Assembly: GCA_003168375.1 (NCBI GenBank) | Contig: PMSI01000003.1 | Coordinates: 1 to 64,000 of the forward strand | Direction of reading: 5' to 3' | Source: Vulcanimicrobiota bacterium | Lineage (GTDB): Bacteria > Vulcanimicrobiota > Vulcanimicrobiia > Vulcanimicrobiales > Vulcanimicrobiaceae | Length of the DNA: 64,000 nt | Notes under the pieces: model-generated | What the model was told of the DNA's origin: nothing | What the model saw: the letters and a program-made list of their open reading frames with translations, nothing else | The model's database searches: none | Shown: one piece after another, positions 31,452-40,677 of the stretch | Position numbering within the stretch: the first letter of the stretch is position 1 | How the letters are laid out: each line of letters begins with the position of its first letter | Position numbers and translations under genes: made by a program

Positions 31452-32381
31452 CTACGGGTCGGTCGTGCCGACGTCGCCGCCGAGGCCGAGCGCTTCCTGC
31501 GGCGTGAGGCGGTTCGTCGGGCGCAGCTCCTCGAACGCGATCGTGACGCCGTCGAGCCGGCCGCCGTCGGTATCGAGCGGCGCCAGCGCCGTCTCGCGCA
31601 GGAGGTACGTGCCGCCCGCAATCTGGGTGAAGTCGACACGCCAGCGCACGTCCTGCAGCGGTGCGTGGTTGCCGATCCCGGCGACGATCGCGCGTACCGG
31701 AAGCGATGTCTTCGCGTCGGTCCAGAGCTCGCGCAGACGGTACCGCCGCGGATCGCGCAGCGGTCGCAGACCGAGGTGGCGCAGCGCGGTGCCGCCGTCG
31801 TCGACGTCGCCCAGGTCGGTCACCTCATACGTGCGCGTGACGGCTCCGGTTCGTCCGATGTGCGGCAGCGTCGTCACGCTGGCGGAGACCTCGCTCATGT
31901 CGGCGGTCGACCCGATCGACGGCGCGTTCAGCGCCAGACCGAAATCCTGATCGACGGCGAAGGTCAGCTCGCCGATCGGATCGTCGGTCGGCTCCTGACT
32001 CACGATCTGACCCTTCGGCGGCATCTCGCCGGGGCCGAGGTGTCCGCTGGGACCGATCCCGCCGACGCCGATGTTGATCCCGTGCGGAACGTGCGGATGC
32101 GCCGCTTCCTCGCGCGGGAGCGAGCGTGAGTGGACCAGACGGCGGCGCATGTCCTCGACCGTCTCCCAGGTGCTGACCATGTGGTGGCCTCCGCGCGCAA
32201 ACCGCACGACGGTCGCGTACACCGAGTAGTGCGCGTAGGCGCTCTGCGAGCGCGCCTCGCGCGCGGCGGTGAACAGCAGGTCCGCCCCAGACGGTTCGGA
32301 GGCAGGCGGAGCCGCGCCGAGCGACGCGGCACCGAGCAGCGCCGCAGCGGCGATTCGTACCACCTTTCTCGTTCGCATCAC
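31452..32381 (-). CDS. Exported hypothetical protein, LolA/LppX-like size
   Basis: 309 aa with a signal peptide (MMRTRKVVRIAAAALLGAASLGAAPP). The mature protein is beta-rich: SAYAHYSVYATVVRFARGGHHMVSTWETVEDMRRRLVH, then WTDAKTSLPVRAIVAGIGNHAPLQDVRWRVDFTQIAGGTYLLRETALAPL. The final part recalls the half-barrel of outer-membrane lipoprotein sorting-type proteins, but this is only a resemblance. It is preceded by the mce gene on the same strand. Confidence 0.55.
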   Translation of the reverse strand: MMRTRKVVRIAAAALLGAASLGAAPPASEPSGADLLFTAAREARSQSAYAHYSVYATVVRFARGGHHMVSTWETVEDMRRRLVHSRSLPREEAAHPHVPHGINIGVGGIGPSGHLGPGEMPPKGQIVSQEPTDDPIGELTFAVDQDFGLALNAPSIGSTADMSEVSASVTTLPHIGRTGAVTRTYEVTDLGDVDDGGTALRHLGLRPLRDPRRYRLRELWTDAKTSLPVRAIVAGIGNHAPLQDVRWRVDFTQIAGGTYLLRETALAPLDTDGGRLDGVTIAFEELRPTNRLTPQEALGLGGDVGTTDP

Positions 32382-32397
32382 CCGGGGAACGCTCCGA

Positions 32398-32817
32398 CTA
32401 TGACGCGGGTTCCTTCGCGGGCTGGCACAGTTCGATCAGGACTCCGCCGGTCGACTTCGGGTGCAGGAACGCGATCGTGTTGCCGTGGGCGCCCGGCCGC
32501 GGTTCGTCGTCGATGAGCCGCACGCCGGCGGCCTTCAGGCGCGCGAGCTCGGCGCGAATGTCGTCGACCCGGTAGGCGGTGTGATGCAGCTTCGTCGCCG
32601 CATCACCGCGGAATTTCGCGATCGGCGAGTCCTCGCTGAGCGGCCGCAGCAATTCGATCACGGCGTCGCCGCTCCGCAGTCCGACCGCTTCGACCCCCTG
32701 ATCGGCGACGATCTCACGATAGACCCTGCTGAACCCGAGCGTTTCGGTGTACAGCGCGACCGTCGCGTCGAGATCCTTCACGACGATCGCGACGTGGTCG
32801 AGCGGCGCGTCGATCAC
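32398..32817 (-). CDS. mce: Methylmalonyl-CoA epimerase
   Basis: 139 aa, a glyoxalase/VOC fold duplication. [24 protein letters not shown] gives the first metal His; [28 protein letters not shown] and the acidic ligands follow the family pattern. It interconverts (S)- and (R)-methylmalonyl-CoA between propionyl-CoA carboxylation and the mutase. It overlaps the mutase stop by four bases, so the two are coupled. Confidence 0.92.
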   Translation of the reverse strand: MIDAPLDHVAIVVKDLDATVALYTETLGFSRVYREIVADQGVEAVGLRSGDAVIELLRPLSEDSPIAKFRGDAATKLHHTAYRVDDIRAELARLKAAGVRLIDDEPRPGAHGNTIAFLHPKSTGGVLIELCQPAKEPAS

Positions 32818-34391
32818 GCGATGCGTTCGCGAGCGACGTGCGTGCCGAAGACCGCGCGCAGAACGTCGCAGAGCTCGCCGAGGGTTGCGCCCGCGTCGAC
32901 CGCTTCCACGAACGCCGGCATCAGGTTCGACGATCCTTCGGCGGTGCGCCGGACCTCGGCCAGGGTGGCGTTCACGCGGTCGGCGTCACGGCACTCGCGG
33001 AAGGCGCGCGTGCGCGCGACTTGCTCGCGCTCGATCGCCGGATCGATCCGCTGGGCCGGTATCGGCACGCCGTTCTGGGCCTCGTTGAACGTGTTCACGC
33101 CGACGACGACGCTCGTGCCGCGTTCGATCGCCTGCTGCGCACGGTAGGCGCTCTCGCCGATCTGGTCCTGCATCCAGCCGCGCTCGATCGCCGCGACGGC
33201 ACCGCCCATCGCGTCGATCTCGGCGATGAGCTCGCGCGCTCGCGCGATCAGCTCGTCGGTCAGCGCTTCGACGTAGTACGAGCCCGCGAGCGGGTCGGCT
33301 ACGTCGGTCACCCCGCTCTCATAGGCGATGATCTGCTGCGTTCGCAGCGCGACGCGCGCCGATTGCGCGGTGGGCAGGCCGAGCGCTTCGTCTTGCCCGT
33401 TCGTGTGCAGCGACTGCGTCCCGCCCAGCACCGCCGCCAGCGCCTGCAGCGCGACGCGCACGACGTTGTTCTCCGGCTCCTGCGCCGTCAGCGTCGAGCC
33501 ACCGGTCTGCGTGTGGAAGCGCAGCATCTGCGACTTCGGGTTCGTCGAGCCGAACTCGGTGCGAACGATCTCGGCCCACAGCGTGCGCGCCGCGCGGAAC
33601 TTTGCAATCTCTTCGAAGAAGTCGTTGTGCGCGTTCCAGAAGAAGGAGACGCGCGGCGCGACCGTGTCGACGTCGAGCCCGGCGCGCTGCGCGGCCTGCA
33701 GGTACGCCTTCCCGTCGGCCAGCGTGAACGCGATCTCCTGAAGCGCGGTCGAGCCGGCCTCGCGGATGTGGTAACCCGAGATCGAGATCGTGTTCCAGTT
33801 CGGGACCTCGCGCGCGCAGTACGCCATCACGTCGGTCACCAGCCGCATCGAGGGACCCGGCGGGTAGATGTAGGTGCCGCGCGCGACGTATTCTTTGAGG
33901 ACGTCGTTCTGGACCGTGCCGCCGAGCTTCTCGAACGGGATCCCGCGCCGGCGCGCAACGGCGAGCACGAACGCGAGCAGGATCGACGCCGGCGCGTTGA
34001 TCGTCATCGACACGGTGACGCGGTCGAGCGGGATTTGGTCGAACAGCGTCTCGACGTCCGCGATCGTGTCGATCGCGACGCCGACTTTGCCGACCTCGCC
34101 GCGTGACTGCGGCGCGTCCGAGTCGTAGCCGAGCTGCGTCGGGAGGTCGAACGCGACCGAGAGCCCCTTCGCGCCCTGCGCCAGCAGGTAGCGGTAGCGC
34201 TCGTTCGACTCGGCGGCGGTCGCGAAGCCGGCGTACTGGCGCATCGTCCAGTGACGGCCGCGGTACATGTCGCGCCGGATCCCGCGCGTATAGGGATACT
34301 CGCCCGGCGGAGTGCGCCGGACCGGCGGTGCCTGCTCCTCGTAGAACGGCCGCAGCGGGATGCCGCTGGCGTTGATCTCACGGGCGCTCAT
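32814..34391 (-). CDS. Methylmalonyl-CoA mutase, large (catalytic) subunit
   Basis: 525 aa containing only the TIM-barrel catalytic domain: [97 protein letters not shown], and [34 protein letters not shown]. The C-terminal cobalamin-binding domain of one-piece mutases is absent, so a separate B12-binding subunit must be encoded elsewhere, as in archaeal and some bacterial enzymes. It converts methylmalonyl-CoA to succinyl-CoA. Confidence 0.93.
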   Translation of the reverse strand: MSAREINASGIPLRPFYEEQAPPVRRTPPGEYPYTRGIRRDMYRGRHWTMRQYAGFATAAESNERYRYLLAQGAKGLSVAFDLPTQLGYDSDAPQSRGEVGKVGVAIDTIADVETLFDQIPLDRVTVSMTINAPASILLAFVLAVARRRGIPFEKLGGTVQNDVLKEYVARGTYIYPPGPSMRLVTDVMAYCAREVPNWNTISISGYHIREAGSTALQEIAFTLADGKAYLQAAQRAGLDVDTVAPRVSFFWNAHNDFFEEIAKFRAARTLWAEIVRTEFGSTNPKSQMLRFHTQTGGSTLTAQEPENNVVRVALQALAAVLGGTQSLHTNGQDEALGLPTAQSARVALRTQQIIAYESGVTDVADPLAGSYYVEALTDELIARARELIAEIDAMGGAVAAIERGWMQDQIGESAYRAQQAIERGTSVVVGVNTFNEAQNGVPIPAQRIDPAIEREQVARTRAFRECRDADRVNATLAEVRRTAEGSSNLMPAFVEAVDAGATLGELCDVLRAVFGTHVARERIA

Positions 34392-34511
34392 GGAGGCTCA
34401 GTTCGGTCCCCTACCGGCGCCTCCCACCTCCGGCCGCCGTGCGGTGGAACTGATCGACGAGCGCCCGGCGGGCGGAGGAACTTCGGCTGCGCTCCCGCGT
34501 ATCCGGAGGAC

Positions 34512-36041
34512 ATGACGGTTCTCCGGTTCGGAGCTGCGGTGTTGACCGCGCTCCTCGTCGTCGCCTCGGGCGCGTCGGCGCAGCAATCCGCGCCGGCCGG
34601 GTCCGCGGCGCTCGCTGAGCTTACCCCGTCGGAGGTCGCCGCGATCGACAAGATCGCATCGACCGTGATCGAGCGGAAGGCGACGCCTTCGGTCGCGATC
34701 GGGATCGCCAAGAACGGCCGGCTCGTCTTCGCCAAGGCCTACGGGTATCGCAACCTCGACGACAAGGTTCCGGCGGACGCCGACACGATGTACGGGATCG
34801 GTTCGAACACGAAGCAGTTCACCGCGGCGGCGATCTTGATGCTGCGCGACGAGGGAAAGCTGGACGTCGATGCGCCGGTCGGCCGGTATCTCCCCGGGAT
34901 CCCGCACGGGAACGAGGTGCTGATCCGAAACCTGCTGACGCACACCGGCGGCTACGCCGAGTTCACCGAGATCGACGATATCGATCGGCTCGGCGCGCGT
35001 CCCGCGACGAACGACGAAATCCTCGAGACGGTCGTCAGCCGCCCGCTCGGCTTCAAGCCTGGGACCAAGTGGCAGTATTCGAACACGGCCTTCGTCATGC
35101 TGGCGAGAATCATCGAGAAGCTCTCCGGGATGAGCTACAGCGAGTTCCTGCGGGCGCGCATCTTCGACCCGCTCGGCATGACGCGCACGCGCTACGAAGA
35201 TCAGCAGCTCGTCGAATCGAATCGCGCCACCGGGTACACCCGGTTCGCGATGGGCGAGCAAGAGCACGAAGCGCATCTCGACTACACCTGGTTCTCTGGT
35301 GCCGGCGCGATCGAGAGCACCGTCGCCGATCTCGAGAAGTGGAACAACGCGATCGACCGCGGAACGCTGCTCACGCCGGCTTCACGCGAGATGATGCACA
35401 CGACGTTCAAGCTCGCCGACGGCACCGACACGAATTACGGTTTCGGGCTGTTCATGCGGTCGCTCCCCGGCGGCAAGCACGTCGTGCTGCACGGCGGCGA
35501 CACGACGGGCTTCGGAACGCAGGATGCGCGCTTCGTCGAGGACGGCATCGACGTCATCGTCCTGACGAATCAAGAGCCCGCCTCGTACAACGCGGTCATG
35601 AACGCGCTATACCGGGTGGTCGTCACGCCTCCGAGCCCAACACCACCGCCGGCGAACGCGCCCTCACCCGCACCGTCGGCCTCTCCGGCCCGGATCGCGT
35701 ACTCCAAGCCGGAGCTGGACGCGCTCGCTCGGCGGTGGCTCGACGACGCCGTCGCCGGGACCGTCGACCTGGCGAAGCTGCGGCCTTCCGCGCGTGCGAT
35801 ACTCCGCCAGCCGCGATACCAGGCGGCGCTGCGCGATCTCGCCCGCTTCGGACCGCGCACGTACCGGCTCGTGAACGTCGACCGCCGGGCGCCGACCTCG
35901 AGCTACCAGTACCTGCTGCAGACGCCGCAGCGTACGCTGCTGTATCTGTTCAGCGTGGACGACGACGGCTCGATCGCGGGCGCCGAGGTGTTCGATCCGA
36001 ACCCGCTCGCCCCTGATCCGGCGCCGGCGGCCGCGAAGTAA
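34512..36041 (+). CDS. Exported serine hydrolase (beta-lactamase/class C-like)
   Basis: 509 aa with a signal peptide (MTVLRFGAAVLTALLVVASGASAQ). Catalytic motifs: SNTK in YGIGSNTKQFTAAAILMLRDEG, YSN in WQYSNTAFVMLARIIEKLSGM, and HGG in VVLHGGDTTGFG. A Pro-rich linker (PPSPTPPPANAPSPAPSASPA) leads to a C-terminal domain of about 110 aa of unknown family. Such proteins are periplasmic D,D-peptidases or esterases. GGAGGA lies two bases before the ATG, an unusually tight spacing. Confidence 0.85.
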   Translation: MTVLRFGAAVLTALLVVASGASAQQSAPAGSAALAELTPSEVAAIDKIASTVIERKATPSVAIGIAKNGRLVFAKAYGYRNLDDKVPADADTMYGIGSNTKQFTAAAILMLRDEGKLDVDAPVGRYLPGIPHGNEVLIRNLLTHTGGYAEFTEIDDIDRLGARPATNDEILETVVSRPLGFKPGTKWQYSNTAFVMLARIIEKLSGMSYSEFLRARIFDPLGMTRTRYEDQQLVESNRATGYTRFAMGEQEHEAHLDYTWFSGAGAIESTVADLEKWNNAIDRGTLLTPASREMMHTTFKLADGTDTNYGFGLFMRSLPGGKHVVLHGGDTTGFGTQDARFVEDGIDVIVLTNQEPASYNAVMNALYRVVVTPPSPTPPPANAPSPAPSASPARIAYSKPELDALARRWLDDAVAGTVDLAKLRPSARAILRQPRYQAALRDLARFGPRTYRLVNVDRRAPTSSYQYLLQTPQRTLLYLFSVDDDGSIAGAEVFDPNPLAPDPAPAAAK

Positions 36042-36088
36042 GCCCGCCTACCGACATCCGGCGGGCGTTGCGGTATGGTGTTGTTACG

Positions 36089-36553
36089 ATGAAGCGCAGT
36101 ACCGTCCTCACCGCGATCGCCGGCCTGGTCCTGGCCGGACCCGGCGTCGCCCGCGCCGCCCAGGTCACGCATTCGGACGAAGAGTGGCGCAAGCTGCTCC
36201 CGGCGGAGTCATACGAAGTGCTGCGCCATGCGGGCACCGAGCGCCCGTTCTCCAGCCCGCTCGACGACGAGAAGCGCCCCGGCACGTACGCATGCGGCGC
36301 CTGCAATCTGCCGCTGTTCTCGTCGAAGACCAAGTACGACAGCGGTTCGGGCTGGCCGAGCTTCTGGGCCCCGCTTCCGAACGCGGTCGTGACCAAGAGC
36401 GACACGTCGCTGCTGATGGTCCGCGACGAAGTGCGCTGCCGGCGCTGCGACTCCCATCTCGGGCATGTCTTCGATGACGGTCCGAAGCCGACCGGGCTGC
36501 GCTACTGCATGAACGGCGTCGCGCTGCGGTTCCGCCCCGGGCGCGCCGCCTGA
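36089..36553 (+). CDS. msrB: Peptide methionine (R)-S-oxide reductase, exported
   Basis: 154 aa. A signal peptide (MKRSTVLTAIAGLVLAGPGVARA) sends it to the periplasm. The MsrB core is intact: zinc cysteines 69/72 (CGAC) and 117/120 (CRRC), GSGWPSFW, CDSHLGHVFDDGP, and the catalytic Cys140 in LRYCMNG. It repairs oxidised methionine in exported proteins. There is no Shine-Dalgarno; a CCGACA-17 bp-TATGGT promoter ends nine bases before the ATG, so the leader would be two or three bases at most. It is convergent with, and nearly touching, the MmgE-like gene. Confidence 0.92.
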   Translation: MKRSTVLTAIAGLVLAGPGVARAAQVTHSDEEWRKLLPAESYEVLRHAGTERPFSSPLDDEKRPGTYACGACNLPLFSSKTKYDSGSGWPSFWAPLPNAVVTKSDTSLLMVRDEVRCRRCDSHLGHVFDDGPKPTGLRYCMNGVALRFRPGRAA

Positions 36554-36554
36554 G

Positions 36555-37265
36555 TTAGCGCTCGGCGGAGATCCAGCGCCGGCCGAGGTCGTCGCACAGC
36601 GCGGCTTCGTCGACGTTCGAGGCCATCAGCGCGGCGAGTCCGCGCCTGCCTTCGAGCGACGCGGACGCGGCAGTAAAACCGTGTCGTGCGAGGAGCGCGG
36701 CTTCGACGGCGTCCGCGGCCGCCTTGCCGCACGCGAGCGCGTCGGCCGGCGTTCCGTCGACGACACCCAGCCCTGCGGCTTGCGTCGCCGCGAGGCCGAT
36801 CGCGTGTCGCGCGGCGTCGACGTCGAGCCCCATCGCGCGCGCGGCCGCAGCCGCGGCCCCGATCCCGGCGACCACGGCCGTCGCGTTCCACGGCGCGTCG
36901 AGGCTCAGCGCGCGCTCCAGGCGCGCGGCGACTTCTCGACCGACCGCGATCGCTTCGATGACGTCCGTCTCGCCGCGCCCCGCCAGCTCGCTCGACGCCA
37001 GCGCGGCGGCGACGATCGGCGCGTCGCCGCGTGCCGCGGCCGCAAGCGTGGTCGCCTCCGCGAACACGCGGCGTAGCGGCGTTCCGTAGGACGCGAGCGC
37101 GCGCGAGGCGAGCTCCGAGGTCGCAGTCGGCGTCTGCAGCGCCGTGAGCGCTGCGATCAAACGGGCGCGTGCCGTCCCTAGCGCATCGTCGAACTCGGGG
37201 CCCGCGTGCCGACCGGCAACGAAGGTTGCCACGGCCTCCGACGCGCCGACCGCTGCCCTAGACAC
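36555..37265 (-). CDS. MmgE/PrpD-like protein, helical domain only
   Basis: 236 aa from GTG, overlapping the larger MmgE/PrpD gene by eight bases. It resembles only the helical N-terminal domain of the family (VAARLERALSLDAPWNATAVVAGIGAAAAAARAMGLDVDAARHAIGLAATQAAGLGVVDGTPADALACGKAAADAVEAALLARHGFTA). The C-terminal alpha/beta domain is missing. Coupled expression suggests a second subunit of a heteromeric enzyme rather than a decaying copy. Confidence 0.7.
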   Translation of the reverse strand: MSRAAVGASEAVATFVAGRHAGPEFDDALGTARARLIAALTALQTPTATSELASRALASYGTPLRRVFAEATTLAAAARGDAPIVAAALASSELAGRGETDVIEAIAVGREVAARLERALSLDAPWNATAVVAGIGAAAAAARAMGLDVDAARHAIGLAATQAAGLGVVDGTPADALACGKAAADAVEAALLARHGFTAASASLEGRRGLAALMASNVDEAALCDDLGRRWISAER

Positions 37266-38634
37266 GCGCGTTCACCTCGGGTACCGCGAACAGGATCACG
37301 GCGTCGAGCACCGCAGCGTCTTCGATCGCCAGGACGGCGTCGACGAGCCGGCGTCCGGCACGTTCGCCGAGCCGCGGCTCGACCAACAGCCGCACCTTTG
37401 CGAAGAGCTCGGCGTCGGTCAGCGGGCGCGCCATGCTCCCGCGTGCGTGCGCGACCCGCTCCTCGACGGTCGTTCCGTCGTGCAATCGCGCTTCGAGCGT
37501 CGCCGCGTCGCGCGCGACGTCCGGGCTCGCGACGAGCGTCGTCTTCGCGCGGAGCTTCCGTACGTCATCACGCCGAACGCGCTCGGGCTCGTATTGCGGC
37601 AGGCCGACACGGCCGTCGCACAGCGCCGCCGCGATCCCATGGATCGCGCTGAAGCGTGCCTCGAGTCCGTCCTGCGGATCGGGGTTTCCCATCAGCTCGG
37701 GAACGAGCGGGTGACAATGCGCGCGCAGCTCCGCGATCGTATCGGGTTCGATGCGTTCGCGCAGCGCAAGCGCGGCATCGATCGACGGATGCGCGACGAT
37801 CCCGCACGGATACGGCTTGTACGTGTTGTCCGCAAGCTCCCAGCGCGTGCCGAGATCGTCGAGCATCGGGGCGGCGTCAAAGCGCGTCGAGAGGGCGGCG
37901 GCGAAGCCCCGCGCGTGCTCGACGACGTCGGCCGGCGCGTCGGCGCCCTGAGCGGCGAGCCGCGCCGCCAAGATCCCGTTCGCCGCGGCTTTCCCGGGGT
38001 GGAACGCTTTCGCCATCGTCCCGAAGGCCTCACGATGGCCGAGCGGCATCGTCATCGAGAGCCGCACCGCGCGCGCGAGGCTCGCATCGTCGAAGCCGAG
38101 CAGCAGCGCGGCGGTCACCGCCGCGCCGACGACGCCGCAGGTGCCCGTGATGTGCCAGCCGCGGTCGTAGTGTTCCGGAGAGATCGCGACCCCTGCGCGC
38201 AGCTGCGCCTCGCAGCCGAGCGCGAACGCGATCAACGCGCCGTGCCCGCTCGGCGTCGTCTCCTCGGCGAGCGCGACGAGCACCGCCATGCAGGCGGCGC
38301 CGGGATGGATGACCGTCGCCAGATGCGTGTCGTCGAAGTCGTCGACGTGCGCGGCGAAGCCGGCGGCAAGCGCCGCGAAGTGCGCATCGACGCGTTCCAC
38401 GCGCCCGGGGGTCGTTGCCGCCGGCGGGCCGCCGAGCAGGCGTGCGGTGCCGAGGATCGCGTCGACGCCGGGGTGATGCGCGGCGCCGATCGCCAAGCCG
38501 AGCACGTTCGCGAGCGCGCGTTTCGCCTCGTGCGCGATCGGCGGCGGAAGCGGTGCGCGTGCGAGCGCACCGATCCCGGCGGCGAATCCACCGGCGACGC
38601 CGGACACCGGCTCAGGTGCCGAAGTACTGCGCAT
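37258..38634 (-). CDS. MmgE/PrpD family protein
   Basis: 458 aa, full length. The helical domain includes HVDDFDDTHLATVIHPGAACMAVLVALAE and GWHITGTCGVVGAAVTAALLLG; the second domain has NTYKPYPCGIVAHPSIDAALAL. Family enzymes are 2-methylcitrate dehydratase, cis-aconitate decarboxylase, iminodisuccinate epimerase and relatives. The ATG lies inside the preceding transporter gene (23-base overlap), so it belongs to that operon, which suggests it acts on the imported compound. Confidence 0.83.
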   Translation of the reverse strand: MRSTSAPEPVSGVAGGFAAGIGALARAPLPPPIAHEAKRALANVLGLAIGAAHHPGVDAILGTARLLGGPPAATTPGRVERVDAHFAALAAGFAAHVDDFDDTHLATVIHPGAACMAVLVALAEETTPSGHGALIAFALGCEAQLRAGVAISPEHYDRGWHITGTCGVVGAAVTAALLLGFDDASLARAVRLSMTMPLGHREAFGTMAKAFHPGKAAANGILAARLAAQGADAPADVVEHARGFAAALSTRFDAAPMLDDLGTRWELADNTYKPYPCGIVAHPSIDAALALRERIEPDTIAELRAHCHPLVPELMGNPDPQDGLEARFSAIHGIAAALCDGRVGLPQYEPERVRRDDVRKLRAKTTLVASPDVARDAATLEARLHDGTTVEERVAHARGSMARPLTDAELFAKVRLLVEPRLGERAGRRLVDAVLAIEDAAVLDAVILFAVPEVNARV

Positions 38635-39658
38635 ATTTCGTCTTCATCTCGTCGCTCGTCTTGAGCACGCCCTGCGGGTCGTCGTGGAAGAGCCGGATGC
38701 GGGTGATCGGGATGCGATTCGCCGGCTCCTTCAAGCCTGCGCGTACCGAGCGCAGCCCGCCGAACTCGACCAGCAATTGCTGCGTCTCCCGGCTGAACAA
38801 ATACTGGTAGAAGAGGCGTGCTGCGTTGGGGTGCGGCGCGTCCTTGAAGATCGCGGCGGGCGAGGTCTCGAACGGCGTTCCCTCGGGCGGATACACCAGG
38901 ACGAGCGGGCTGCCTTGCGACTGCAGCTGGAAGATGACGTACTCGTTGCCCCCTGCCATGACGGGCTGTTCCCCGCGGCTGAGCACCTTCGGAGGCTCGG
39001 TCGACGACTGGACCTGCATGACTTTTTGATCGCCCAGCTTTTGCAGGTACGTCCAGCCGAAGGCCTTCATCAGCTCGTAGTCGGCGGTCATCTCGCTCCC
39101 GCTGTACGCGGGATGCGCTTTGACGAGCTTGCCCTTCCACTGCGGCTGGAGCAGATCGGCCCAGGTCTTCGGCGCTTCCGCCGGCTTCACCAGCGATGCG
39201 TTGTAGGCGATCGGCGAGAGCGTCGCGCGCCACGTCGCGAACGTCCCGTCGCGGTCGCGGAACTGCGGCGGCCAATAGCGCTCGATCTCTTCGAAGCGGA
39301 CGCTCGCGAGCCAGCCGCTGTTCTTCCAGACCAGGAAGTTCGCCGCGTCCGAGGTGTTGACGACGTCGACGACGTGCAGGTTGCTGCCCATCTCCTGGCC
39401 GATGCGCTGGAACACGCGCTCGCTACCGGTCCGCTCGACCTGCACCTTGATCCCGTACTTCGCTTGAAAGTCGCGTGCGAGGCGTTCGGCGACGCTCACG
39501 TCGACCGACGTGTAGAAGACGACCAAACCTTCGGCCTTCGCCTTGGCGACGTCGGGGACGGTGAACGATGCCGGCGAGACGCGCGCCGGAGCGAGCGCCG
39601 CCAGCACGATCGCGGCCCCCGCCGTGCAGCCGATAAACCGAAGCAGACTCCGAAACAT
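38612..39658 (-). CDS. ABC transporter extracellular binding protein (Fe3+/phosphonate type)
   Basis: 348 aa with a signal peptide (MFRSLLRFIGCTAGAAIVLAALAPARVSPA). The body is typical of this group: LVVFYTSVDVSVAERLARDFQAKYGIKVQVERTGSERVFQRIGQEM, WLASVRFEEIERYWPPQFRDRDGTFATWRATLSPIAYN, and TSPAAIFKDAPHPNAARLFYQYLFSRETQQLL. Relatives bind Fe3+, 2-aminoethylphosphonate, spermidine or carboxylates. The tyrosine pair of true Fe3+-binding proteins is not obvious. Enzyme genes in the operon favour an organic acid. Confidence 0.85.
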   Translation of the reverse strand: MFRSLLRFIGCTAGAAIVLAALAPARVSPASFTVPDVAKAKAEGLVVFYTSVDVSVAERLARDFQAKYGIKVQVERTGSERVFQRIGQEMGSNLHVVDVVNTSDAANFLVWKNSGWLASVRFEEIERYWPPQFRDRDGTFATWRATLSPIAYNASLVKPAEAPKTWADLLQPQWKGKLVKAHPAYSGSEMTADYELMKAFGWTYLQKLGDQKVMQVQSSTEPPKVLSRGEQPVMAGGNEYVIFQLQSQGSPLVLVYPPEGTPFETSPAAIFKDAPHPNAARLFYQYLFSRETQQLLVEFGGLRSVRAGLKEPANRIPITRIRLFHDDPQGVLKTSDEMKTKYAQYFGT

Positions 39659-39662
39659 CGCG

Positions 39663-40673
39663 CTATCCTCCAGAAGAGACGGGTTCGAGACGGTGGCAAC
39701 GCTCGGGCGGAAAGCCGAGCCAGACCCGTTCGCCGGGCTGGACGTCGACCTGCGGCGGCGTCGTGATGCGGATCAGTTCGCCACCGGCTTCGACGACGTA
39801 GTCGCGTGCGCTGCCCAGGAACACGCGCCGCACGACCGTCCCCTCCACCGGTGAGCCGCCGTTCGGCGGGGCTGCGGGGAACATCGCGACGTCTTCGAGC
39901 CGGATCGAGAACGGCGCGTCGAGACCGGCGAACCGCCCCGGCAGCACGTTCGCGCCGCCGACGAAGCGCGCCACGAACTCGGAGCGCGGCCGGCCGTAGA
40001 TCTCCTCCGGAGTGCCGATCTGCTCGACGCGTCCGGCGCGCAGGACGACGATCAGATCGGCGGTGGCCATCGCTTCACCCTGATCGTGGGTGACGTAGAC
40101 GGTCGTATAGCGGAACTCGTCGTGCAGGCGGCGGATCTCGAAGCGCATCTCCTCGCGCAGGTTCGCGTCGAGGTTGGAGAGCGGCTCGTCCAGCAGTAAG
40201 GTCTGTGGTTCGACGACGAGCGCGCGCGCCAGAGCGACCCGCTGCTGCTGTCCCCCGGACAGCTCGCCGGGATAGCGCTTCATCAGCGTCTCGAGCTGCA
40301 CCGCCGTGCAGATCGTCGCGACCCGCCCGGCGATCTCCTCGCGCGGCAAGCGGCGCAGGCGCAGGCCGTACCCCACATTTTGTTCGACGGTCATGTGCGG
40401 CCACAACGCATAGCTTTGGAAGATCATCGACATCCCGCGCTGCTCGGGTGGAACGACCGCGCCTGGCGCCGAGAGCCGTCTGCCGCCGACCGCGATCTCG
40501 CCGGCGTCGGGTGCCAGGAATCCCGCGACGAGCCGCAACAGCGTCGTCTTGCCGCAGCCCGACGGCCCGAGCAGCGCGACGAACGCGCCGTCGGGGATCG
40601 TCAGATCGACACCGTCGACGACCGGCACGCCGCCGAAGCGTTTGACCACCGTGCGCAGTTCGAGCGTCGCCAC
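39663..40673 (-). CDS. ABC transporter ATPase with TOBE domain (FbpC/PotA-like)
   Basis: 336 aa. Walker A LGPSGCGKTTLLR, Q-loop MIFQSYALWPHMTVEQNV, signature LSGGQQQRVALARAL, Walker B TLLLDEPLSNLD and H-loop VYVTHDQGEA. A TOBE/OB regulatory domain covers about 250-336 (GSPVEGTVVRRVFLGSARDYVVEAGGELIRI). It energises the two-domain permease two genes upstream. It lies between the dehydrogenase and the binding protein with 4-bp gaps. Confidence 0.92.
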   Translation of the reverse strand: MATLELRTVVKRFGGVPVVDGVDLTIPDGAFVALLGPSGCGKTTLLRLVAGFLAPDAGEIAVGGRRLSAPGAVVPPEQRGMSMIFQSYALWPHMTVEQNVGYGLRLRRLPREEIAGRVATICTAVQLETLMKRYPGELSGGQQQRVALARALVVEPQTLLLDEPLSNLDANLREEMRFEIRRLHDEFRYTTVYVTHDQGEAMATADLIVVLRAGRVEQIGTPEEIYGRPRSEFVARFVGGANVLPGRFAGLDAPFSIRLEDVAMFPAAPPNGGSPVEGTVVRRVFLGSARDYVVEAGGELIRITTPPQVDVQPGERVWLGFPPERCHRLEPVSSGG

Positions 40674-40677
40674 GCCG

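Noticed and set aside
38612-39658. Annotation of the binding protein as a true Fe3+ receptor
   Set aside because: No tyrosine pair typical of Fe3+ ligation is evident and the operon contains carbon-metabolism enzymes, so only the family level is claimed.
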